Source: Paenibacillus brasilensis
GTDB taxonomy: Bacteria; Bacillota; Bacilli; Paenibacillales; Paenibacillaceae
Assembly (NCBI RefSeq): GCF_009363115.1
Contig: NZ_CP045298.1
Span: forward strand, 2,933,001-2,997,000
Reading direction: 5' to 3'
Length of the DNA stretch: 64,000 nt
Part shown: positions 51,416-61,000 of the stretch, one piece after another
Numbering within the stretch: position 1 is the first letter of the stretch
Layout of the letters: every line of letters starts with the position of its first letter
Position numbers and translations under genes: made by a program
Notes under the pieces: model-generated
Seen by the model: only the letters and a program-made list of their open reading frames with translations
What the model was told of the DNA's origin: nothing
Databases searched by the model: none

Positions 51416-52294
51416 ATGTCTAAAGTTTGGTTGATTACAGGTAGTTCCCGCGGCTTCGGCCGCAGTCTGGCAGAAGCGGTATTGGCAAAAGGGGACCGAT
51501 TGATCGCAACGGCGCGCAAACCTGAGCAAATTGCCGATTATACCGAGCGTTACGGTGATCAGGTGCGAATTGTTCAGTTGGATGTTAATAACTACGAGCA
51601 AGCTGAAGCAGCCGTTAAAGCCGCATTCGATACATTTGGTCGACTAGATGTTCTTGTTAATAATGCCGGTTACGGTAATGTGTCGTCCATTGAAGAAACT
51701 CCGATAGAAGACTTCCGTGCCCAGGTTGAAACGAATCTGTTTGGCGTTGTGAACGTCACAAAAGCCGCTCTGCCGCTGCTCAGAGAGCAAGGTCATGGTC
51801 ATATCGTTCAATTTTCCTCGATTGGCGGCCGTACAGGGGCACCGGGTCTTGCGCCTTATCAAGCGGCAAAATGGGCGGTTGAAGGCTTCTCCGAAGTACT
51901 GTCCAAAGAAGTTGGTCCGCTGGGCATAAAAGTTACGCTGATCGAACCGGGCGGCTTCCGTACGGACTGGGCCGGATCTTCCATGCAGCATATCGAGCCG
52001 CGCGACGAGTACAAGGATACGGTTGGCGGTTTGCTGAAGCATCTGCGCGATGTTACCGGCAAGGAAAACGGCGACCCGAATAGAGCTGCTCAAGCCATCA
52101 TTACGATTGTGAACGAAGAAAACCCGCCGCTTCGCCTGCTGCTTGGCAGCGACGCCGTTATGATTGCCAACGCCGTGGATCAGGGCAAGCTGGCCGAAAC
52201 GAAGTGTTGGGAGAAGCTCAGCCTTTCAACAGATTTTGAAATGAAAGCATTGGATCCAGGTGTCACACGTATGTACGACGAACTCGAGAATTAA
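51416..52294 (+). CDS. Short-chain dehydrogenase/reductase (SDR)
   Basis: A 292-residue SDR with cofactor motif TGSSRGFGRSLAEAVL, NNAG (LVNNAGYGNVSSIEET), the catalytic Ser in IVQFSSIGGRTGAPG and the active YxxxK in YQAAKWAVEGFSEVL. The C-terminal extension ending RMYDELEN is typical of the subgroup often annotated as oxidoreductase/SDR family. ATG 51416 follows TTAGGAGGC. It is first in an operon with an aldehyde dehydrogenase and an MFS exporter, suggesting oxidation or reduction of a toxic carbonyl compound. Part of its 3' end is duplicated at 55411-55575. Confidence 0.93.
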   Translation: MSKVWLITGSSRGFGRSLAEAVLAKGDRLIATARKPEQIADYTERYGDQVRIVQLDVNNYEQAEAAVKAAFDTFGRLDVLVNNAGYGNVSSIEETPIEDFRAQVETNLFGVVNVTKAALPLLREQGHGHIVQFSSIGGRTGAPGLAPYQAAKWAVEGFSEVLSKEVGPLGIKVTLIEPGGFRTDWAGSSMQHIEPRDEYKDTVGGLLKHLRDVTGKENGDPNRAAQAIITIVNEENPPLRLLLGSDAVMIANAVDQGKLAETKCWEKLSLSTDFEMKALDPGVTRMYDELEN

Positions 52295-52376
52295 GTTGCA
52301 GACAGTTCATCATCCTTGCATTCCCTAATCTCGCGCGTGAAACATAACGAGCTCAATAACAGGAGGAATTAATCTT

Positions 52377-53804
52377 ATGCGAAAAATTAATCGAATTTAT
52401 ATAAACGGAGAATTTGTTCAACCCTCGGGGACTGACGAACAAGTCCTCATTAACCCTTCTAACAAAGAAGTCATTGGCAGTGTGATACTTGGGAATGAAG
52501 AAGATGCTAAGAAAGCTATTGCAGCTGCCAAAGAAGCGTTCAAGACATTCAAACAAACATCTGTTCAGGAGCGCCTTGAAATGCTTCAACGGTTACACGA
52601 CGCCATCCTGGACAAAATGGACCCCATGGTTGAAGCGAATATCAACGAATATGGCGCCCCGAGAAGGATGGCTGTTGGCCGCGTGAAACTTGCAGCAAAT
52701 AATTTCTTGGATACCAAACAAGCATTGGAAAAATTTGAATTTACACGTTACATTGCTACTGCCAAAATCGTCTCGGAACCCATTGGTGTCATCGGTATTA
52801 TCACTCCTTGGAACGCAAGCTATTCCCAAATTACAGCGAAGTTATCTGCCGCAATCGCGGCGGGATGTACGGTTGTCATTAAACCAAGTGAGCTTAGCGC
52901 TATTCAAACTGATGAGATCGTCGAGGCCTTCCATCAAGCTGGTTTACCAAAAGGTGTTATAAACATCTTGAATGGTTACGGAAATACGGTCGGAGCCGAA
53001 ATGACCCGTAATCCAGATATCGCAATGATTAACTTTACAGGTTCAACACGTGTCGGAAAAGAGATCCGTAGAGGAGCAGTTGATACGATGAAACGTATCA
53101 CACTAGAACTTGGCGGCAAATCACCGATCGTTGTATTGGATGATGCTGATTTTGTAAAAGCTATTCCGATTGCCGTAAATCAAGCTCTAACTAACAATGG
53201 TCAGGCTTGTATTGCGGGTTCTCGTCTTCTTGTTCCGGAGCATCGCCTGGAAGAGGTGAAGAAGCTTGCTAAAGCGGCTATTGAAGCTGTGAGCGTAGGT
53301 ATGCCTACAGAAGAAACCACAACGCTTGGTCCGATCATTACTGATAAACAATACCAGAACGTTCAGCGGTATATTCAAATCGGTATTGATGAAGGAGCAG
53401 AATTGGTAAGCGGAGGACTTGGTCAACCCGAAGGTCTCGAAAGCGGATATTTCGTAAAACCAACTTTGTTTGCGAATGTTACAGAAGACATGACGATTGC
53501 GAAAGAAGAAATCTTTGGCCCTGTACAAGCGATTCTCACTTACAAAACAGAAGAAGAAGCCATTGAGATGGCTAATAATACTTCATATGGCCTCGCGGCC
53601 TATATCCACTCCGGTAGTATAGAGAAAGCAAACGAACTTGCTTCCAAACTCGAGGCGGGAACCATTCTCATTAACGGGGCTGTTCACGAAATGAAAGCAC
53701 CGTTTGGTGGATTTAAGCAATCGGGTATTGGCCGGGAGTATGGTGAGTATGGTATAGAAGAATGTTTGGAAACAAAAACCATTACTGGGCATGGCCAAAA
53801 CTAA
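52377..53804 (+). CDS. Aldehyde dehydrogenase family protein
   Basis: A 475-residue NAD(P)-dependent aldehyde dehydrogenase. The general-base Glu244 is in ITLELGGKSPIVV, the nucleophile Cys278 in NNGQACIAGSRLL, the Rossmann region is FTGSTRVGKEIRRG, and KEEIFGPVQAIL and INGAVHEMKAPFGGFKQSG close the sequence. ATG 52377 follows ACAGGAGGAATTAATCTT. It is second in the SDR-ALDH-MFS operon, 82 nt after the SDR gene. It probably oxidises an aldehyde produced or handled by the SDR; substrate not known. Confidence 0.95.
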   Translation: MRKINRIYINGEFVQPSGTDEQVLINPSNKEVIGSVILGNEEDAKKAIAAAKEAFKTFKQTSVQERLEMLQRLHDAILDKMDPMVEANINEYGAPRRMAVGRVKLAANNFLDTKQALEKFEFTRYIATAKIVSEPIGVIGIITPWNASYSQITAKLSAAIAAGCTVVIKPSELSAIQTDEIVEAFHQAGLPKGVINILNGYGNTVGAEMTRNPDIAMINFTGSTRVGKEIRRGAVDTMKRITLELGGKSPIVVLDDADFVKAIPIAVNQALTNNGQACIAGSRLLVPEHRLEEVKKLAKAAIEAVSVGMPTEETTTLGPIITDKQYQNVQRYIQIGIDEGAELVSGGLGQPEGLESGYFVKPTLFANVTEDMTIAKEEIFGPVQAILTYKTEEEAIEMANNTSYGLAAYIHSGSIEKANELASKLEAGTILINGAVHEMKAPFGGFKQSGIGREYGEYGIEECLETKTITGHGQN

Positions 53805-53867
53805 TCGTAACCACGGGCGATTTTTGAATCCATTACAAAACTTGATTAAAAGAAAGGTTGTTTAAGT

Positions 53868-55283
53868 ATGCGTACATCTAAGAACATTACTTTGATGTTG
53901 ATTATCGCGTGCCAGCTGATGATCGTACTAGATGCGTCTGTAATGGTAACGGCACTGCCTGAAATTGGTCGCTCTTTCCAATTAACCACGACAAATTTGA
54001 CTTGGGTTCAAAATGCCTACATTTTAGCTTTTGGCGGTATCTTATTGCTTGGTGCTAGATTAGGCGATATCTTGGGCCGTAAGCAGGTATTTATGTATGG
54101 TATCGCGCTCTTTACGCTTTCTTCACTGCTTGTCGGTCTAGCCCAATCGTCAGAATTCTTGCTTATCACTCGCGCCATACAAGGCGTAGCAGCTGCGATG
54201 GCTACACCTTCTACGCTCGCGTTGTTGTCGGTGACTTTTACTGAAACCAAAGAAAGGTCAAAGGCAATCGCCTTGTATAGCGCGGTCAATGGGGCTGGGG
54301 GAAGTGTAGGGATCATCCTTGGCGGAATATTGACTGACCTCGTATCATGGCGCGTTGGAATGTTCATCAACGTACCGATTGGAATAGCGCTGCTCATTTT
54401 GTCTCCACGTTATTTACCCAAGACTGAAAAAGCTTCTGGAAGGTTGGATATATATGGAGCATTAACTTCTGTCATAGGGATGACATCATTAGTATTTGGT
54501 TTTATTCAAGCATCAGAAAAGGGATGGGGCGCAAATGGGACCATCACTCCCCTTATTATCGGCGTTATTTTAATGGCATTGTTTATTCTCATTGAGTCGC
54601 GTGTGAAACAACCAATTACACCGCTTCGCTTATTTGCCAATCGTGATCGGACTGCGGGTTATTTAGGAAGATTTTTATTTGTCGGTGGCGTGTTTTCTAT
54701 GATGTACTTCATGTCACAGTTTTTACAGATCGTACTTGGGTTTACCTCTTTTGAAGCTGGTCTTGTATTTGTACCGATGACTGCGGTTCAGTTTGGGATG
54801 ATGTATGTCGTTCCTAAACTAATAGGCAAATTCGGAAACGCTAAAGTATTAATCCTTGGTATTATCGCTGCAATCCTAGGAATGAGCTTGCTAAGCAGAG
54901 TCTCAGTGGATACACACTTTTTCTCAGGAATTATTATTCCGATGATCATCCTGGGAATCGGTGCCGGCATCGTATTTATTCCATTTACGACATTGGGACT
55001 TAAAGAAGTAGAATCTCGTGATGCAGGTGCTGCTTCAGGTCTAGTAAATGTGTCGCATCAAATCGGAGGATCTGTAGGTTTGGCAATTCTTGCAACGGTT
55101 TTTGGTGCTGTAAGTCAATCGTCGAATCCTTCAAAATCTGAATTTGCTAATGCGGTTACCGCATCCATTACAGGGTCAGCGTTATTTTTAACCTCATCTT
55201 TGATTGTTGTCGTTATACTATTGCTGCTTCGTGAAAAAAAATCTACAACTCAATCGGTCTTACAAACTGCCCGCGCAAAATGA
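53868..55283 (+). CDS. MFS multidrug transporter, DHA2 (EmrB/QacA) type
   Basis: A 471-residue major-facilitator exporter of the 14-helix drug:proton antiporter group. Motif D1 is LDASVMVTALPEIGRSF, motif A is GARLGDILGRKQVFMYG, and motif C is visible as AVNGAGGSVGIILGGIL. Hydrophobic helices continue to LFLTSSLIVVVILLLL at the C-terminus. It closes the operon with the SDR and ALDH genes, so it probably exports the compound that induces the operon. The start ATG 53868 follows AAAGAAAGGTTG. Confidence 0.95.
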   Translation: MRTSKNITLMLIIACQLMIVLDASVMVTALPEIGRSFQLTTTNLTWVQNAYILAFGGILLLGARLGDILGRKQVFMYGIALFTLSSLLVGLAQSSEFLLITRAIQGVAAAMATPSTLALLSVTFTETKERSKAIALYSAVNGAGGSVGIILGGILTDLVSWRVGMFINVPIGIALLILSPRYLPKTEKASGRLDIYGALTSVIGMTSLVFGFIQASEKGWGANGTITPLIIGVILMALFILIESRVKQPITPLRLFANRDRTAGYLGRFLFVGGVFSMMYFMSQFLQIVLGFTSFEAGLVFVPMTAVQFGMMYVVPKLIGKFGNAKVLILGIIAAILGMSLLSRVSVDTHFFSGIIIPMIILGIGAGIVFIPFTTLGLKEVESRDAGAASGLVNVSHQIGGSVGLAILATVFGAVSQSSNPSKSEFANAVTASITGSALFLTSSLIVVVILLLLREKKSTTQSVLQTARAK

Positions 55284-55410
55284 CACACTTAGTTTAGTTA
55301 GTTACAAAGATCTTAGAGCACTTAAACATAAGCTCATGATTCAAAGGGAACTGATTCCCACGATTAACTCATGTACATTCATTTCAAAAATATTTTTAAT
55401 TGATAAATCA
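55284..55410. other. Intergenic stretch, no gene seen
   Basis: No coding frame or terminator is evident between the MFS gene and the duplicated SDR tail. Confidence 0.35.
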
Positions 55411-55575
55411 CGCTTCGCCTGCTGCTTGGCAGCGATGCCGTTATGATTGCCAACGCCGTGGATCAGGGCAAGCTGGCTGAAACGAAGCGTTGGGAGAGGC
55501 TCAGCTTTTGAAATGAAAGCATTGGATCCAGATATCGCACGTGTGTACGGCGAACTCGAGAATTAAGTTATAGAC
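55411..55575 (+). pseudogene. Duplicated 3' end of the SDR gene
   Basis: The sequence from CGCTTCGCCTGCTGCTTGGC to GAACTCGAGAATTAAGTT repeats 52128-52300 of the SDR gene with few substitutions and one 11-bp deletion. No 5' part is attached, so it is a non-functional fragment created by partial duplication. Confidence 0.82.
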
Positions 55576-55645
55576 ACGAAAGAAGGTACGTTCTTGTAGC
55601 TCAGCGCCCGAAGTCCACGCCTGGACTTTCAGGAGGTACGATGCC

Positions 55646-55788
55646 GTGGTGGTGCTGCCGGAGGTATCAGCCATTCAGTTAGCTATTGATGAGTTTGGAT
55701 CGTTGGATATCGTTGTTAATAACGCGGGCTATGCCAATAGTGCTCCAATCGAAGAAATAACTGATGAAGATTTTCGTGCACAAATTGA
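55646..55788 (+). pseudogene. SDR gene fragment interrupted by the IS
   Basis: An open stretch reads VVLPEVSAIQLAIDEFGSLD, then IVVNNAGYANSAPIEEITDE and DFRAQIE, the NNAG segment of an SDR related to, but distinct from, the gene at 51416. The homology stops exactly where the terminal repeat GGCTC of the ISL3 copy begins at 55789. The upstream cofactor-binding part is missing or decayed. Confidence 0.75.
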
Positions 55789-56838
55789 GGCTCAATCTCA
55801 AAATCAGTACTTGACTGTTAGCCAATTAGTCGGTGGCGGTTACATTCGATGAGAATACCTGCTTTATAGCGATCAGGATTGCGTGTAAAGTAATGACGGC
55901 GTTGAAACGCCTTAATGCGATTATGTCGGCCCTCCACCGTCGCGTTGGTCCAGGCATTGGTGGTAGGCCACGATCTCCTCTTTCCAATTCTGCATCGTCT
56001 TCAGTGTGCGGCGAACCGCCGCATGGTCTATTCAACTGCCTTGCTCACACCACCGCTCAAATCCAAGCCGGGCCACGGCGAAACTGGGAGAGCAGTCATA
56101 CCAAGTGTTGAATGTTTCTTTCCATTCCCACACGCTATGGAGAAGGGGAGAATAGTTCAGAAGCGTTTCCAGTCGTTTTCGGCTCTCTTCACTCAGCGAT
56201 TCCGCCGGTGGATTCAGCAAGCGGTGATTCGCCTTCAAATACGTTCTCGCTCGCGGCGATAAGGTCTGCTGAACCGTTTTTCGAACTTCTTGCACGCTTT
56301 CGATCACATAACCATGAACGTGAAAACGATCCGCGATGCGAAGGGCATACGGGAAACACTCGCTGATCCAGGTATGGTAAATCTGGGACAAATCCATAAC
56401 CACAGCTTTTGGATTCAGCAGTAGGAACTCCGGATGCTCCTTGGTATAGGCCCGCAATGCTTCCAATTTCCGACCTGGCAGTAAATCGAGCATCGTTTCG
56501 CCTTTGAGATTGTGAATGCCGGTATTGTACGTGTGGCCTTTCTTGATGGCAAAATCATCGACACCTAAAACTAAATCGGATGATGCATTTGCTTCCTCCC
56601 ATACTTGTTGATAGATCCGATCGCTCTCCAGCGGGACGGCCTCATTATGCATGCGCTGTACGGTGCTTACCGGCGTATGCTGCATGCGAGCGCTTTGCGC
56701 TGCGGTAGAACCCAGCGATTGTTCGACGGTATGGGATCGAAAGAGCTTGCTGTAGCATTGTTTGGGAGCGACAAATTCATACATCCAGACAAATCCCGTT
56801 TCGCAGTGCTTACAAAACATCCGAAGGGCTGGCACGTG
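55789..56838 (-). mobile_element. ISL3-family insertion sequence, copy 2 (left end deleted)
   Basis: Nearly identical to copy 1 but inverted. Its right end (GGCTCAATCTCAAAATCAGT at 55789) is intact. Identity stops at 56838, which corresponds to position 43901 in copy 1, so about 330 bp including the transposase start and the left terminal repeat are gone and histidine kinase sequence follows directly. Confidence 0.88.
55818..56838 (-). pseudogene. ISL3-family transposase, 5'-truncated and disrupted
   Basis: The minus strand encodes the DDE domain of the same transposase as at 43683. It lacks the zinc-ribbon N-terminus and carries the same TGA after WCEQG and the same downstream frameshift as copy 1. 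Identical lesions in both copies mean they share a decayed ancestor. Confidence 0.85.
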
Positions 56839-57545
56839 GCAGGACGAATCCGTGAGCATATCCAGACAGAATACAGTATGAATTTGCAAAAAAAGACGGC
56901 TGAATTGAAAGCGCTCCAGGCGCAGATTCATCCTCATTTTCTGCAAAATACGCTGCAAATGATCGGAAGCATGGTATTTTCCCAAAAGCCGGAGGACACC
57001 TATGAGGTAATCCGGTCGCTGAGTGAGATGTTTCGCTACGTGGTACGGGAGCCTCAGGATATGGCCTCTTTACGTGCGGAGCTCGACCATGCGGGACACT
57101 ATATGCGCATCCAGCAGCGGCGTTTCCCGCAGAGATTGGTGTTTCAGGTGGAGGTGGATGAACGGGCGATGGATATTCGTCTACCCAAGCTGTCACTGCA
57201 GCCATTGCTGGAAAATGCGTTCCAGCACGGTCTGGAGCGTAAGGCGGGGGCATGGCGAATGGGCATCCGTGTGGAGATTAGGAAAGAGGACGTGTGTATC
57301 ACGGTTTGTGATAATGGTAACGGTATGGATGCCGACAAGCTGGAAAAAGTACGGGCAAAGCTGGAAAATGCTTTGGAGGAATCGACTGGGCGCAGGGGAG
57401 TCATATCGGATTAAGCAATGTAGCTTCACGATTGCGAATGAATTTTGGAGTGAATTACGGGGTGACCATAGACAGTGAGCAGGGGGCAGGTACACGTGTC
57501 ACCATCCGAATTCCATTCACCTCAGCAGAGGAGGGGGACATATGA
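56839..57545 (+). pseudogene. YesM-type sensor histidine kinase, 5'-truncated and frameshifted
   Basis: Only the cytoplasmic catalytic part of a YesM-like kinase remains: the H box with phosphorylatable His (ALQAQIHPHFLQNTLQMIGS), the N box (LSLQPLLENAFQHGLE) and the G region (VCDNGNGMDA, then, after a frameshift near 57380, SHIGLSNVASRLRM and GAGTRVTIRIPF). The membrane and sensing domains are missing, replaced by IS sequence. Its stop overlaps the start of the response regulator (ATGA), the normal layout for this pair. The kinase is non-functional as written, leaving the regulator without its partner. Confidence 0.85.
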
Positions 57546-58609
57546 TCAGGGTATTAATTGTCGATGATGAGCCATGGAACCGCGATATTGTGAAGACATT
57601 TGGCGCGTGGGAAAAGCTCGGCATGTCGGTGGTGGGTGAGGCCGAGGACGGAGACGAGGCGTTCAGGCTCACCGGGGAATTAACCCCGCATATTGTGATT
57701 ACTGACATGCGGATGCCGGGTGCGGATGGAGTAGAACTGCTGCAAGCGCTAAATAACCATTTTCCTGATGTAAAAATCATTGTCGTGAGCGGCTATGATG
57801 ACTTTGCATATGCCAAACATGCCATCCGCTATAAGGCTGTCGATTATTTGCTAAAGCCTGTTAACCCCACCGAGCTGAATGCAGTGCTGTTCAAATGTAA
57901 AAACGAGCTGGAGACTCAGGCAGCAGAGCAGCAGCAAGAAAGGGCAGAGCTGGATTATGAGTTTTTTCACAAGCTGACCCGGTATAAGCAGCTGCTGCGT
58001 CTTTATTTCAATGAGCTGAATCAGGACGGCGTGAACCTGACATGCAGGCAGGTCATGCAGGAGCTGAAGCATCTCGGAGCGCCAAGTCCAACTATGCTGG
58101 GCAGGCTGGTGCAGGAGCTGCTTTCCCTGCTTAAAGAGCTGGCAGCAGACAACGGACTGGATGCCCCGACAGCGAAAGCCGGATTTCCACTGTCGCAGGA
58201 TGCGCTATCCTCAGCAGAACATGCACTGGAGTTCGTATCGGCGTGCTATGTTCAGGAGCTGGATCAGCTTATACGACAGCGAAAATACAAAAACAAGCTG
58301 AATCTGGAGGAGGTAAGGCGCTATATGGATCGTCACTTTGCCGAACCGATTACACTGGAGCAGCTGGCGAAAAACTTTTTTGTGAGCAAAGAGTATATGA
58401 GCAAGGTATTCAAGCAGGAGTATGGTCAAAATGTAACGGACTATATCGTGCAGCGGAGAATGAAAAAGGCGCGGGAATGGCTGGCAGATAAACAAATTTC
58501 AATTAGAGCGGTGGCGGAGATGGCTGGATATGAGGATGTATCTTATTTTTATCGAGTGTTTAAAAAGCATTTTGGCATGGCGCCCGGCGAAATGAGAAAG
58601 GAGTATTGA
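57542..58609 (+). CDS. YesN-type response regulator (receiver + AraC HTH)
   Basis: A 355-residue response regulator. The receiver has VDDEPWNRDIVK, phosphoacceptor Asp55 (IVITDMRMPGADG) and the conserved Lys (YLLKPVNPTEL). A linker precedes a C-terminal AraC-type double helix-turn-helix (FAEPITLEQLAKNFFVSKEY, then ISIRAVAEMAGYEDVSYFYR and FKKHFGMAPGEMRKE). Such regulators switch on neighbouring carbohydrate-uptake genes; here the sugar ABC transporter begins 189 nt downstream. Its cognate kinase gene is truncated by the IS copy. Confidence 0.94.
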   Translation: MIRVLIVDDEPWNRDIVKTFGAWEKLGMSVVGEAEDGDEAFRLTGELTPHIVITDMRMPGADGVELLQALNNHFPDVKIIVVSGYDDFAYAKHAIRYKAVDYLLKPVNPTELNAVLFKCKNELETQAAEQQQERAELDYEFFHKLTRYKQLLRLYFNELNQDGVNLTCRQVMQELKHLGAPSPTMLGRLVQELLSLLKELAADNGLDAPTAKAGFPLSQDALSSAEHALEFVSACYVQELDQLIRQRKYKNKLNLEEVRRYMDRHFAEPITLEQLAKNFFVSKEYMSKVFKQEYGQNVTDYIVQRRMKKAREWLADKQISIRAVAEMAGYEDVSYFYRVFKKHFGMAPGEMRKEY

Positions 58610-58797
58610 TGAGTTTAAAAAAATCCAACTCAACAGGCTAATGATGTCCAATGGCAGAAGTGACCTCCCACCCTATAATGAAAGCGTATACAAAACAAGC
58701 GGCACAAAGGATTTGGCCTCTATGAAGCTCATCTAGAGCATTAGAGGAGCCTATCCAGTCGGTAACGTTATTTTCAACTTAGGGGAGGTCATTTTGC

Positions 58798-60078
58798 ATG
58801 AAATTATGGAAAGGTGTATTGAGCACGATGCTGGTCGGTACGTTGTTGGCCGGGTGTGGAGCTAATTCTTCAGGTAGTGACAGCAGTGGTTCCGGTGGAG
58901 ACGGCAAAACCGTGAATCTCAAAATGTTTATCGCCCAGCCCCGCTTGAAGGAGCATTACGATAAATACATTAACGCGTTCGTAGCGAAGGAAAAGAAAGA
59001 TAAAAATATCGACGTTACGGTGCAGCTGGAGATGCCGCCTGCCGACAATGCCGCACAAATTTTGAAAACGAGACTTGCATCCAACGATGCGCCGGATGTG
59101 TTCGCGCTGCATGCGGTGAATGAAATTCCTCCGTTTTATAAAGCCGGTTATTTGGAGGACTTGTCTGGTCAGCCATTTGTCAGCAAATTAATGGATAGTG
59201 TGAAGCCTTCGGTAACGACGAAAGACGGCAAGGTTGTGGCGGTTCCTTTGGAAACAATTTCATGGGGCTACTTGTACAATAAAAAGATATTTAAAGACCT
59301 GGGCTTGAAGCCACCGGGAACGTTGACTGAAATGAAGGCTGTAGTCGAGAAACTGAAAGCGAATAATGTAAAGCCGTTCCTGTTGACCTACAAGGAATCC
59401 TGGATTCCACAGCTATTCGTGCCATTGACAGCGGGGGCGATGATGAACACACAGAATAAGGATTTTATCGACCGCATGAATCAGGATAAAGGTTCTTTTG
59501 CTGAAATGAAGAGCATGTTCGACATTATCGACCTGGTCAACAGCAACGGCACAGACAAGGCGCTGGAAATTGGCGGGGATGACGGATCGGCGGCCTTCGC
59601 TTCGGGTAAAGCAGCCATGTGGATTCAAGGGCCGTGGTTTGCGGAAACGATTTTGAAATCTAATCCGAAGATGGACTTTGGGGTAGCTCCTTTGCCGATC
59701 AACGATGATCCTAATGCGGCATTGATCAATCTGTCCACTTCGACTTCGCTGGCTGTATCCTCCACAAGCAAAAACAAGGAGGTTGCGCTCGATTTTGTCA
59801 ACTATGTGCTGGACGACAAGGATTCCAGTGCATTCTATGAAGCATTGAAATTTAACCCGATCTCCAAGGTGCATACGTTCAAAAGCTATCCTTGGGTCAA
59901 TGACGCTACCGCATATGTGAAAGCAGGCAAATCATATCAAGATCCATCCATCCCGCAAGCGGTCAAGGACGAGGCAGGCAAATCGTTGCAATCCTACTAC
60001 GCAGGCCAGCTCTCGCAGGATGATGTGATTAAGGCGCTGGATAAGGCATGGAAATCGTATAACAAAGTGAACAAGTAA
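58798..60078 (+). CDS. Sugar ABC transporter substrate-binding lipoprotein
   Basis: A 426-residue extracellular solute-binding protein of family 1. The signal ends with a lipobox (VGTLLAGC, Cys about residue 20), followed by a Ser/Gly-rich linker and a mature domain with VPLETISWGYLYNKKIFKDL and KAAMWIQGPWFAETIL, typical of oligosaccharide/multiple sugar binders. ATG 58798 follows GGGGAGGTC. Two permease genes follow. There is no ATPase gene in the cluster; as usual in this group, a shared MsmK/UgpC-type ATPase encoded elsewhere would drive it. The sugar is unknown. Confidence 0.95.
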   Translation: MKLWKGVLSTMLVGTLLAGCGANSSGSDSSGSGGDGKTVNLKMFIAQPRLKEHYDKYINAFVAKEKKDKNIDVTVQLEMPPADNAAQILKTRLASNDAPDVFALHAVNEIPPFYKAGYLEDLSGQPFVSKLMDSVKPSVTTKDGKVVAVPLETISWGYLYNKKIFKDLGLKPPGTLTEMKAVVEKLKANNVKPFLLTYKESWIPQLFVPLTAGAMMNTQNKDFIDRMNQDKGSFAEMKSMFDIIDLVNSNGTDKALEIGGDDGSAAFASGKAAMWIQGPWFAETILKSNPKMDFGVAPLPINDDPNAALINLSTSTSLAVSSTSKNKEVALDFVNYVLDDKDSSAFYEALKFNPISKVHTFKSYPWVNDATAYVKAGKSYQDPSIPQAVKDEAGKSLQSYYAGQLSQDDVIKALDKAWKSYNKVNK

Positions 60079-60117
60079 CGGGTAGCCTACAGAAATACAT
60101 CAGGAGGGGGAGACTCC

Positions 60118-61000
60118 ATGCCTTTTAAAATCTACAAAAAATATGTGATGCTGCTGGCATTTACCGCTCCGGCACTGATCTTTTATGCCATTTTTCTGCT
60201 TATTCCGACGATCAGCGGCATGTACTACAGCTTCACAGACTGGAACGGACTGAATCCGAATTACAGCTTTATCGGCTTGGGGAACTTTGTAGAGGCGCTG
60301 AAGGAAGACCCGGACTTTCTCAATTCCCTTTGGTTTACGCTCAAATATGTATTGGTCATGATTGTGCTGCAAAATGTATTGGCGCTGCTGCTGGCCGTGC
60401 TTATCGAGTCGCGTACGCGTTCCAAAGGATTTTTCCGAACGATATTTTTTATGCCCAATATGATTAGTACCATTATTAGTGCCTTTATGTGGACGTTCGT
60501 TTTTTCCTCCGTGCTGCCGCAGATTGCCGAAAAGACGGCGATCGTTTTTTTGGGTCAATCGTGGCTGGGCGATCCGAAGGTGTCCTTCTTTTCCATCATT
60601 ATTGTCTCACTCTGGAATGGTGTCGGGTATATGATGATCATTTATCTGGCTGCACTTCAGTGTACCGCAAAGCTTGAAGGAGGCTGCCATTATTGACGGG
60701 GCCAACGCGTTTCAGACATTGCGAAGCGTGACGCTGCCGATGATTACCCATGCCATTACAATCTGTTTCTTCCTGACGCTGAACGGTGCCTTCAAGGTAT
60801 ATGAGGTCGTCTATGGACTGACCGGCGGGGGGCCGGGACGCAGTACGCAGGTGATTACGATGAACATTTATGAAGAGGCGTTCTCCAACAACTTCCGTTA
60901 CGGCTATGCGAGCGCCAAATCCGTTATTTTATTCGCTATCGTCCTGATCTTCACGCTGATCCAGCTGCGTGTCATGAAGAAGAAGGAGGTGGAGGCATGA
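60118..61000 (+). pseudogene. Sugar ABC transporter permease (MalF/UgpA type), frameshifted
   Basis: The gene begins at ATG 60118 after AGGAGGGGGAG and reads as an inner-membrane permease (APALIFYAIFLLIPTISGMY, FFRTIFFMPNMISTIISAFM). The EAA loop is split by a lost base near 60660: LAALQ ... is followed in the other frame by VPQSLKEAAIIDGANAFQTL. The second part continues to VMKKKEVEA at 61000 and overlaps the next gene by 4 nt. The corrected product would have about 294 residues, normal for the family. Without correction the transporter cannot assemble. Confidence 0.88.

Noticed and set aside
55826-56366. Plus-strand open frames across IS copy 2
   Set aside because: They are antisense to the transposase domain and are mirrored by the same shadows over copy 1.
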